From: Helochares maculicollis | Taxonomy: Eukaryota > Arthropoda > Insecta > Coleoptera > Hydrophilidae | Reading direction: 5' to 3' | Assembly: GCA_033557835.1 (NCBI GenBank) | Contig: JAWQRO010000009.1 | Span: 29,410-93,409 of the forward strand | Length of the DNA: 64,000 bases | Shown: piece after piece, positions 27,001-39,000 of the stretch | How the letters are laid out: each line of letters begins with the position of its first letter | Numbering within the stretch: the stretch's first letter is position 1 | Notes under the pieces: model-generated | What the model was told of the DNA's origin: nothing | Databases searched by the model: none | The model's input: the letters and a program-made list of their open reading frames with translations, nothing else | Position numbers and translations under genes: made by a program

Positions 27001-30000
27001 GGAAGCGTAGTAAATCGGAGATTCATCTGGTTTATGTCTCATTTGAGGCCATTCTAGGTTATTCTAATCTAATGCAGGAGAATGTCTGCAACCCTTGCAA
27101 ATGATATCGAGCTTCTCGACTGGAATCGTAAGTGTACGGTGAAATAAATTTAGGGGCCGAGAAGCACACGGAACGCAACAGCTCGAGTCGAACGACTTAA
27201 ACCCAGGCTTTCACGTTAAGACTTGAACACCAGAGATCTCCGTCGAACGGCGCAACTTCACCGTCGGGGCTTGTCGAAGAGTCAAGCGAGCCTTCAATAT
27301 CCGGGCTTACCCGTCGACCATTCTGTGACGAGCTCGGAATGGATGGAAAACCTTCAACGTTACCGTCAAAGCTCCTACGACACAAAGCTTTCACGGTATT
27401 ATATGTAGAACGCTGGAACAGGATTCAGTTGCAACGCGAGACGCGGATCAAATACAAAAATCTTGACTGTCTCCACTCAATATTCCCCTATAAATATATT
27501 CATGTACTGCCTGAAAGTACCTGCGATTAAAACTACAAAAGAGCTTCGTGTTTTAGAACGATTCGCACGCTTTTTTATGGTCACTGTATAAAAATGTTTT
27601 GTACATTTGCTGCTGGGCGAAAAGTGTCATTTTTCAACAGGTCGATTTCCTTCGGGACGCTCTCCTGCAGATCGCATTTGCAACAGTTTTCAACAGTTTG
27701 GGTATAAAAAGTAAAAAGCAAGTGCCGTAGGAAACTGGCACGAGAGGGAACAACAGAAAACTGAAGTTCGAACTTGCAAATGTTATTTCTCGCAGCTAGA
27801 ATTGAAAAGTTAAGTTGAAGACGCGTTTCCTACTGACCTACTTTCGTTTGCAGGTCAGTTTTGCACAGAAAACTTTCCAACTTCGGATAGTGAGATCGTA
27901 AACGGCCATCGCTTGAAAAACTGGATGAGCTCGTCGCAACTTTAACGACTATTCACAGATATCAAGTTGCAAATGATACAACGCCGAAGAGAATATTCTG
28001 TACGTAGAATAGGTAGCGAAACACATTTGCATCGTTAAAAATGCAACGCAGAGCGAATATTATTTCATTAAACAAAGTTTCCCGGGGGCGAGGGTTGAAT
28101 TTGCATAGAATATAATTTGAAGAGGCCACGGTGGTCTTTGACGATCAAAGGATTGATTTTTAGAACGTGGAGTATAAACACGGGAATCGGACGTTAGAGA
28201 TAAACTTTAGCAATTAATTCCAAGTCTGGGAAATTTTCACGACGACCCACTGTTATGTTTTAATTAATACCCCGACAGGCGAGCTCTTACATCCTGCCGG
28301 TTTCAGATCTCCTATTCTCCTATTTAGTGCAACTAGTGACGGTGCTTCCGAATTAACAGTCAATACATTTTACGATTAGAATTGACAATTATTATGTGTA
28401 CACAGCTAACTGGAAGATTCGGCCGTTTCATTTGATCCCCTCGATGCGAGAGGACGCGCCTATCCGCCGTATTCTCCAGACGTTGCTCCCTCGAGCTATC
28501 ATTTGTATCGATCAACGGCTGATCGCTAGCTTTGGTGAAGAAGTCAAAGTGTCGGGGAAGAAAAGTGCAAAAGCAATCTGTTGTTTTTATGTTGTAGACG
28601 ATGAATAAAAAGTTTAGAAATTCCGTTACTAAGAGGGAGCGGTTGATTTTTGAAAAGTCGTGTGAAAGACGTTTTGTCAAAATACAGTCTCTATCCTATC
28701 GCATATGTATGTAGTGTAAACAGTTAGTCCAACTAAAATCAATAACGTGCGTAGGTACACAAAAGAAGCGAATAAAAATAGCTTATCTCTAGCTTTATCG
28801 AGCAAACTATCATTATTTCTGTACCTTTGCCGCATAATTACAAAAGAGCAGCACTAGCGAGGTCGTTCTTTTTATTTAAAATTTCACAGAATCACAGAAT
28901 TGCGTCATTTAATACCCGAGTCGGTTTAATGTGTGTGTGTGTGTGTATGTGTATGTTATAAAATAAAGGCAATTGTTTTATCATTGGATGTATGATAAAT
29001 ATCGTGGTTGTATTTCCAAGCCGCGTAAAAAATATAAATGTCAGCACTTTCCGCTGTTTGAATAAGTATTAACCGAAATTAAGTAAGGCTTCCGCTGGAT
29101 AAATCGAACAACCTTTGATTGATCCCCGAAATCTCTGTGTTTGTGTGGAGATTTAAAAAACGGGCACCTCAAACAAAAACACATTTGTCAGTTGTCGGAG
29201 AGTCCTAATTTCTTGTGTTTTGACTTTTGCTAAAGAACAAACTACAACTGTACGATTCGTTTAAAGGTTTAAAGGTATATGCGTTCTCTGAAGCCGATGG
29301 ATTTTATTAATCAAAGGTATCATGTCATAGCTTCTGCAAATGTCGATCTGTCATTTGCAGCATCAACGCTCTCTTGCAACAAGAGCGTAAATCACTTCAT
29401 AGTCTCTTACTTACGTACTTATAATGAATCGAATTGCACGTTTACCACTCCGAATTACTTCTATTTAAAAAGCTCATAATATATTGAATCTATTTTCTCG
29501 TGCATTTCGAGTGCTTTTACCAACATTTTGAAGATTATTTAGTCGTATTTAAACTCTTGATTAGTAAAATGAATTTGACAAATAAACTGACAACTGTGAA
29601 TCACGACCGCCTTAGATTACTAATTAAGAACCTTGCAAAGGAATTGCACCGTCTTCGGTTCGATAGATCGAAGTGGGCGTTTTTAGTTGCGATTTGAGAA
29701 TTTTATAGAAAAAAAGGCGTCTACATTCATGTACTATTTTTATTACATTCCCGTATACTATACGAAGTATAGTAAAGGAAAGTTATTGGGATTATGAAAA
29801 AATTCTACGAAGAGATTTTGACGGATATCCACGTTTTGAGTGCCCCTGAATCCATTTTAACCATTTTTGGCATGTCTGCGTGACACGATAGTGGTCAGAC
29901 CGTTTGAGCTGGAGCAATGAACTTTAGTATACGGCCATCATCGCAAATACTTAGATCTGTATCACTTTTTGAGGCTTGTAGGACCACCGGAAGTACCTGT

Positions 30001-33000
30001 TTAACTACACAGCTTTGAAATGTTTTCAATTAAAGTACACTTTAAAATTAAACTATCGGATCGAAATTTCGTGCACATTTTAACTATCACAAAAAACTCA
30101 AAAATACAAATTTTCAACATGATCAGAGTCCCGAAAGTGCTGTTTTTACAATTTTGAAAATTCCAATTTTAGTATGCCTTGGAATAAAAATTTTTAGAAA
30201 AATGCTAAACATGGAAAATATAACAAAAACAAATAGTCCCGTGTAAATTTGCATTCCGGAAGTGGAACCTTACCGTCATAAATTTCATTTGTTCTCTGTG
30301 TGTGTATATAAATACGATAGCGCCTAGACCGTTTGACGTGAAGTAATAGAATTTAGCATGCGATTATTACCGCAAAAACTTTTGAGGCATGTAGAACCAC
30401 CGGAAGTATCCGTTTACTTATACAGTTTTGAAAATTTTTCAAGTAAAGTAGTCTTTAAAATTAAGCTATCGGATTGAAATTTCGTGCACATGTTAAATAT
30501 TACAAAAAACTGATAGATACATATTTTGAATATGATCGGAGCATCGGAAGTACTATTTTTATAATTTTAAAAATTGCAATTTTAGTAGGCCTTGGAATAA
30601 AAAGTTTTACAAAAATGCCAAACATGGAAAATATAGCAATAGCAAATAGTTCCGTGTAAATTTGCAAACCGGAAGTGGGACTTTACCGTCATAAATTTCA
30701 TTTTTACATTCCCGTATACCATACGAAGTACAATAAAGGGAAGGTATTGGGATCGTGAAAAACTGAAAGATACAAATTTTCAACATGATCGGAGCAATGG
30801 AAGTGCTATTTTTATAATTGTTATAATTTTTATAATTTTAGTGGGCCTTGGAATAAAAAAAATTACAAAAATGTTACAAAAATGCCAAACATAGAAAATG
30901 TAGCAATAACAAATAGTTGTGTGTCAATTTGAAAACCGAAAGTGGAATTTAACCATCATATATTTCTTTTTGATGAATTTATGTTCTAAAATTTATTCCT
31001 TCAGTTATGAATTCACATTTAAAATGGAAACCGCCGCAAAGAGTTTTTACAAGCGTCTATATTGCAAACTAGTTAAGAGTATATATATTTTATAAACACA
31101 AAGTCTTATACATTACAAAAAGAGATATTAAATTAAATATTCCGATCTACTGAAACATTGAATATTCCTTATGAATATATTAGTGTTAGCTACTGACATT
31201 GATTTCTTTTATGTCGTACATATATTTATACGGGAATATTGAGTGGAGACACTCCAGATTATTTAAAATTCATTAACATATCTTATTGAACAAGGTGCTC
31301 AGAACCTGACGTTAAACTATTCAAATAAAATGAAATCAACTCAAAAGTAGTTTATTAAGGATAAATATGAGTAAATTGTAAATTGCTTCCCCAACGTGCC
31401 GGATTGGATTACAATTTTTAACCGAAGTAATCCTACAATTCTTTGATTATCAACTACTTATTGTGTTCATAATACATCTGTAGCTTTTCCGTTTTGTGCA
31501 ATAAGAAGTATTATGATTACGGCAGGTATATTGATTTTGAATCAATATAGGGAGAGAGAGAGAGAGAGAGAGACAAAATTCTCTTCATTCATAGAATTAT
31601 TTTCTTTAAATATGCGGTAATACCGTCTGATCTTATCAGCATGACTTGTGCTATAGACCCTGCAAGGAAGTCTCATTTGGGTAATAGAGCAGTATGCTTG
31701 TGTGGGTGTTTCCATCTTTTAATTCGCGAGCTGTGGCCTGGCTGGTGGGTTGCCAACTGCTATGTCATCATTTTCGAGCACATTATGCTGCCACACTGGC
31801 AGCACGCTGGGGCGCTTGTGTGTCTTGGCTTCTGAGCATCTCTGCCATTAGCCATAATCCTTATCATCCCTCCCCTTTTCTCGGGGTCGCCATTCGGCTT
31901 AATTTTTTTCACAATTAACCTATGGTTACTAGACAAACTTGTCATGCAAGACAGGTAGTATGCAGCGTCCTCTTATGAGAAACTTTCATAGCTAATTACG
32001 ACTAGTGTACAGTTATCTGTACTTAAGATAGTCAACATCGGCAGCGTTATGCTACCAACAACTAGATAGCAGCACATCACCTCCAAATTATTTATAATTA
32101 TTTGCTTATAGTTTGTTTTTAAACGGATGATAATAATTGAAACACTTGGTTTTTAGTGAATTATGGATAAATAATGTTGTACTTTGATCGTTTCTGCATA
32201 AATTATTTATATGAAGGTTCGCATTAAAACGGCGGCGTTCAGTAACATACATTTGTTTAACACAGTGCATAACGTAAATTAAATCCGCTAATCGAGGCTC
32301 TTCATTCAGAGCGAAGCTCAAATCGGCTACGCCCAAGACGTTCCGCATACATTTTGCAACTTTGCTTTCTAGAATTGGTTTATCCTTGAGATGTGATTTT
32401 AGTTCAGCACTCTCCACCCAACATTCCCGTATCAATATTTGCACTGCATAAAAGTGTCTGCAATTAATAATCTCAACACTACAAACACCTACATGCGATG
32501 CAAAAATAAAACTGAATTTTCATAATTTTGAGCTGTGATCTTATAACCTAACAAGCGAAACCGACATTCTGAGAATCGCCGCCGACTGCAATTGAAGAAG
32601 AAGCAGCAACGTACGATTCAAAGTGTAGTTTCCATTTACGAGCAAAATCTCAGTCGGCGCACATCAAATGTTTTCAACCAACTTTAATTTTCAAATCTAA
32701 TATTTTCGCTAGTTATATAATTTTATGACAACACTTCATTTTTCAGTTACAAATTACGTTATTAATTATTTTATACTTATCAGAATTAAAATTTTGATTT
32801 AAAATAAATTCTAGCAAAATAGTAAAAAACCGACGCGGCCAGATTCGAACGTGGTACCTTGGAGTTAGGAAGCGGAAGTCATGACTACTCTGCCATGAAG
32901 TTCGCTTTTGTTTGACGTACGTTACTGGGATATTATATGATGATGATTAATTTTGACTATTTTTCCTCATTTTTGGCTCGATAATCGAGTTAAAACTATG

Positions 33001-36000
33001 CATTAGTTTATTAAGTCATGGTTTTTCTTTATTCTGCAGCATCTCAACCGAAAATATTGCTAAAAATTGCAATTTTTGTAGCAGCAGTTTTAATAAAAAG
33101 TGCGTTTCCTGCAGTTCTTTCACCTTGAAACCGTGGAACGAATTTTAAATCAATAGCTCTATTTAAAGACCTAGTTTACTTGAAAAAATTTCAAAACTGT
33201 GTAGGAAAACAGGCACTTCCGGTGATCGTAGATGCCTCAAAAGTTGATACAGATCTAAGTTTTTGCGATAATAGCCGTATGCCAAATTTCATTACTTCAC
33301 CTCAAACGGTCTGAGCGCTATCCTGCTTAGACACACAGACAGACAACAGGCCAAAAATGGTCAAAATTGATCCAGAGGCACTCAAAACGTGGAAATCGAA
33401 ATCTCCAGATCGAATTTTTTCATGATCGCAATACCATCCTATACTTCGTATAGTAATAATAGAAGGTAAAAAAGGCTTTACAGTCAGCAAGATTTTAATA
33501 CTTAAACTAAGAAATGATTTTTCGGTATAAAAATTTCATAAACGTCTCCCTGGGTTATCGTATTCTTGCCCAGTTTGCCTTTTTGCAAGTCTCTTAAACG
33601 TTTTGTACATTCGTATTATAGTACAGTGATTTTCAAGATAAAGAGTTCATTTCGTTACATTTCGCAACCAACTCATTTCAAGCTTACCCTTCATTTCTTA
33701 CGTTTGAAGCGCGAATTCATAGACTTAGAACGAATATCTACCGACGTAGTCATTGATTAATCGAGACTTTTCATTTGAGGATGTTTATGACTATTGATTT
33801 CGCCGAGATGGGCTCGATGAAATGGCAAAATCGAAAGCGGTAAAATCAAGGCAACACAATGGAAACTGCAGTCATTAGGAAAATGTAAGCTCAGATAATG
33901 TTACAACCGTCTTAAAAGAAAGACCGTAAAAGGAAAATACGTCGTAACCGGCGAAGTTAAAATAAAGACCGTCGAAATTAGGAGAGTCAATTTTAAGATC
34001 GCTAAATTTGAGAAAGATACATTTAGGAGTACGTATTTTAAGGACACCAATTTTAAGAGTGCCAATTTTAAGGGCACCTATTTTAAGGGTAACAAATTTA
34101 AGGACGCCAATTTAGCGAAGTCGAATTTAGCGGACGTCACTTAAGCGGACGCTGCTTAAACGGACTAATTTAATGGGCGTCAATGAAACAACGCCAATTT
34201 AAAGGACACCGATTTACAAGACGCTCATTTAAAACACACCGGTTTGAATGAATATCATTTCAAAAATCTGTTTAAAGAAAGTCGGTTTGAAAACTACCAA
34301 TTTCAATATAAACAATTTAAAAGCCGCCAATTCAAAGAGTGCCAACTGAAAGAACGTCAATTTATAAGGCACCAATTAAAAGAATCGAAATTTAAAGAAC
34401 GCAAATGAAATTGTTTGATCATGAAATATTAAGAAAGACGAGGCTGCCTCCGCCCTCGCAAATTTCTCTCAAATTATTCCACTCGATGCTTCTTTATTTT
34501 CAAGAAAAAATATCGTGCCAATTAGAATTTAACGGTGGCGTTTTTGGAGGGGGCGACAAAGAAAATACGCAAGTTGGTGTATTATATTTATTACCTTGAC
34601 TAAACTGCACATAGACGGGAAACATTTCCTTTCAATCATATGCTGACAGTGGCATACAAATATTCCGAACTGGATTTAGCACAATAAATCAAATTCAAAC
34701 TTCACCAAAGTAATCAACACAATCGAAAGAACGTACACTATCACTGTCAACGGCTTTCATTGATTTTGAGAACAAATTACTGGATAAGAGAAAGAATCAG
34801 AGTGACCGACATTAACACAATTAAGTCACTAAGCTAAACTATATATAAATTAATTCATTACTTTTTTTTTATTCTACACAATCGCAGCTAAAAAGCTTGA
34901 ACGCTTGTAAACCTGCACTATATTATCTAATTTGAAAGTGTGATCTCATAACCTAACAAGCGAAACCGAGATTCTGAGAATCGACACCGACTGCGACAGT
35001 AGAAGAAGAAGAAGAAGCAGCAATGTACGATTTAAAGTGCATCCATATGCAAGCAAAATCTAAGTCGGCGTACGCCAAATTTTCTTACCCAACTTTATTT
35101 TTGAAGTGTAATATTTTCTACGCTAGTAATATAATTTTATAACAACGCTTCATTTTCCTCATGTTGTAAATAAATGTTACATTATAATTTTTATTATTCG
35201 TATTTAAACCGAAAGTAGGATTAAAAATCAATTGTAGAAAAAAAAAGTAAAACGCCCTCGCACAGATTCGAACCCGTGACCCTTGCCTTGCGAAGCGGGT
35301 GTCTTGACCACTGAGCCATGAAGTTTTATTCTATTTTGATGATATTTCTATAATATTAAATAATGACAGTTATTTTTATTCTTGATTCTGTAGCATCGCA
35401 GCTGAAAATCTTGCTAGACGAATATAATTTTGTCAGTTTCAAAACTGTGTACCTTCTCTTCCCTGTACTATCTGTCGTATAGTAATACGGGAATGTAAAC
35501 AATGTATTCGTCTAAATTTAAACGAACGTTAACTCGACAGTACGAGCGCATTTCATTAATTTAACTACCTTTTTATCGTGCAAGCGAACAATTATCATAT
35601 ATAGTATGAAGTTTTGTAGTTTAAACCGCATCAAGATTTGCTTCATTTCACAGCGGCAGCGACAGCGATAGTGGCATACAGTGAAAATAACAATAAATTA
35701 TTTTAAAAGTGCGACGGCGAATGATGCAAATGGACGCGTAGAGAAAATTGTGCAAAATTCTCTTGCCAGCAAATCGAGAGAATTAATAATGAAACTGTCA
35801 AATGGCCAGATAAAGATTTTATCAGTCACATTAACATACGTCGTAGGAATTTTTTTATAATCATGTGCCGCGTTCGTAGATGGGAGATTGCACGCACCGC
35901 ACGAATAAACCATCGTATCAGTTTTATAAACTCTTTTGAGCTGACCGTTATTGTCGGCGAAAAGATTTATGAACGTCTGTCACAACACTTCAATTTTATT

Positions 36001-39000
36001 TTCCGGAAACTTAATCATCCTCCGCTCTCGCATTTCAACGAACATCTTTACAATTTTTAGGTTTCCGTCAAAATTCTTTCTCGGCCTGCCGAATTCCGGC
36101 TGTTTATGCTTGCAAAATTACCAGTTAAAAACAAAACTCGTTACATTTTAATTAATTTGCGCTACTACGGATTCATACAATCATTAAAATACTCGCTAAT
36201 TGGTAGCACTGAAACTCTTTCAACTCTCGGAATTAAGTTGGCTGCTCTGCAATGTTCTTCTTTCTCTGCATTTTTATGCCGAGCTTCAAATGAGGGTTTT
36301 TCCTTTAAAGATATTAATATTTAACCAGCAATCGACATTCCATTCGGCTTTTAACTCGAACTTTTTTATTGGAACGCTTTCGGCCTTTCCGCTTTCGATC
36401 GTCAACTTTTTAGCTACATCATTTCAATTCAATGAAACGTGAGAGTTCGTTCTTTCTAATGCTTAGCATAAGAGTTATCGTTATTTAATTACTTCCACCG
36501 GCCCCTTGACAAATGCAATTGAGCGCCACTCTACATTTCCGCATTATTCAGCTGCCTTTAGAGTCTACCGATTTATTAAAACAGATCATTGTAGGTTCTA
36601 CAAGTTAGGTTATTTTCAGTCTCCACTTGCCACTTCTCCTATAATTTGTAGGTTATACGAATTATTTCGATATTTCAACCCGACCGTGATTAAAAATTCT
36701 GTTTTCAGTAGTAGTAGCTTGGCTTATTGGCATTTTGTGTTGAATTTCGTCTGCGATCCATACACTTTTTCCAAATTTTAATATTTTGCGTTTTTCGTAC
36801 TGAAATATTTCGTTGTGATTTTGGGCCAATTTTCGCTGCGAATTCAAACTGAACCAAATCGCTTCCGAAACAGTCCGAAAAATGGACCAGGTGTTTAGCA
36901 ATGATAGTGTCAATGAACGCACTTCGACGTTCGATGTTGGTTTGCCAAATTTCGTTCCGGAGATTTTAGCCACTAAGATGAGCCCCGAACGTTTCTCAAA
37001 TCGGCGTCCCAAAACGAAACGAATCGAGCGTAGAGATTCTACCTCACCCGCCATACTCCCCAGACCTCGCGCCAACCGAGTGTCATTTTTCAAGCAATTC
37101 CATAACTTCCATAACTCACCGGTAGAGCTTTCGCCAATCAGGGCCAGGCAGAAACAACCTTCGTCGACTTCATCGAATCCCGAGCATCCAATTTTTACGT
37201 CGGCGGAATTAATTGAGTTGTGTTACGTTGGCAAAAGTGAATTGATTCCAATGGATGAAATTGAATTGAGACATTAGAATTGAAAGTAGACGAAGAAAAG
37301 TTTTGCAACGACCTAGTAGAAGTACAAAGGAGAACATGTAGAACATGCAAGTTGTAACTAGAAGCGATACCACTCGCTTAGGTAGATTTGATGGCGTAGA
37401 AGGTTAATGTAATGTGGTAACACAGCATAATAACAGTCTAAGGGGTGGAAGCCGCGATGCAACCGCCCGACATATGAATACCGCCCTCCTCGTCCCAGAG
37501 GAAAGACGACACGAAACGCGATCATGATCCCTAATTAACCACGGCTCTGAACTGAACGTAAGCCTCCGAAAAAGAAAACAAACGAGCCTCGAAATCCCCA
37601 GCTCCCACAGGTAACCTCGATTCCGCTCGACATCAAACTCTGTCGTCCCGGCGTTTATTAAAGAATCATCCCGTCTCGTCCCAGAGGAATCGTCCGTCCA
37701 AAATCGCCCGCTTCCGAGTCCTCGTTCCTCCCAAGTCCGAGTCTTCGTTCCTTTCAAGTCCGATTGCGGAATCCGAGTTGCTCTTTCATGATGTACTGCA
37801 AGAAGGGTGGTTGCATCATACATCGGAAACTAAACAATAATTGTCGACATTCTTTATCGTTAATATTCGATGGCTACTAAATACAATCAATATCTATCAC
37901 AATTAATAGTACAAATTCATGTTATTGCGACGCTAGAAAAACATGCACCGCTTCTCTTGCGTCTGTGGTTGTAAATTTATTGCGCTTTACGTTTTTTGAT
38001 GAGCATCCTCTTTCATTTTTATCACCTTGTTTACAATAAAATGATGGCTTTTCTTGTTTCGTGCTTAGTAAGGTCAGATGATTTGTACATTAGTAAGTAT
38101 GTCTTTCTTTGAATTGAATAAGGCACAAACAAAATTTAGCTAACTTACGTCATAGCAAATAAAGTATTAAAAACAAATTGAAATGACGCAATCCGAGCAA
38201 ACATGTGGCGCTTGTTTTTATTTTTAAATTTTGTAACATAATTTTAAATGGGCTGTATAATATTTGTATTTGTATTTGTATTTGTTTTAGGAGGCGCTTG
38301 TCACCCTTACGAGCCTTTCAAATGTCCGGGAGACGGCAACTGCATATCGATACAGTACCTCTGCGATGGAGCGCCGGATTGCCCGGACGGATACGACGAG
38401 GATTCCAGGTTGTGCACCGCCGCTAAAAGGCCCCCGGTCGAGGAAACGGGAAGTTTCCTCAAATCTCTGTTGCAGAGCCACGGACCGAATTATCTGGAGA
38501 AATTGTTCGGAAGCAAAGCCCGAGATGCACTTGCTCCTCTCGGAGGCGTCGACAAAGTCGCCATTGCTCTCTCAGGTAACTAGACACGAATACTTGACAT
38601 CTCTTATACTTTCTTTCTTTTCTTTGCTCCTCGCTCCTCGCTCCTCACTCCTCCCTATTCCCTTCTCCTTCCTCCTTCCTCCTTCCTCCCACCTCGCTCC
38701 AGTCCGACATGTCCAAATCATTAAAACTTCCCATCTCTAACTCTCAATCTTCATCCTCTCAAATAATATAAAAATTCGGAAAGTCACATCAAATTTGTAA
38801 ATATTTGATCTTCGTCCCCATCCGTTCCACACAGACTTTGAGGGTCGATGTTAACCGATGATCTTGTCTTTTCCAGCTCAACATCAGCAATTTGTTAGTT
38901 AAATGTGTGAAGGGATTCGAGGTTTTTCAATAGTTGCAGATCGTTGCTCGGTGCTCACCATACGGTAGAGGCTTGAAACCGACGTTCTTCTGATAACTCT

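Larger units (their letters stand above)
26851..29744. other. Intron 1 of prohormone-4, mostly single-copy, no gene found
   Basis: Contains an isolated end-C relic at 27458-27500 (minus), a mariner scrap at 28440-28520 and a TG microsatellite at 28930-28960. The ORFs are short and unrecognised. Confidence 0.5.

Noticed and set aside
27195..27410. A CTTCAACGTTACCGTC-like repeated motif as a minisatellite
   Set aside because: Only a few loosely similar stretches with irregular spacing were seen.
29752..29774. A genuine Cre/lox-type site
   Set aside because: Only part of one arm resembles loxP, the spacer is wrong, and no tyrosine recombinase gene is present; a chance outcome of a TA-rich palindrome is likely.
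36662..37277. Frames of 131 and 143 codons on opposite strands as possible genes
   Set aside because: The recognisable content is a frameshifted mariner C-terminus in a third frame; the long frames themselves match nothing.
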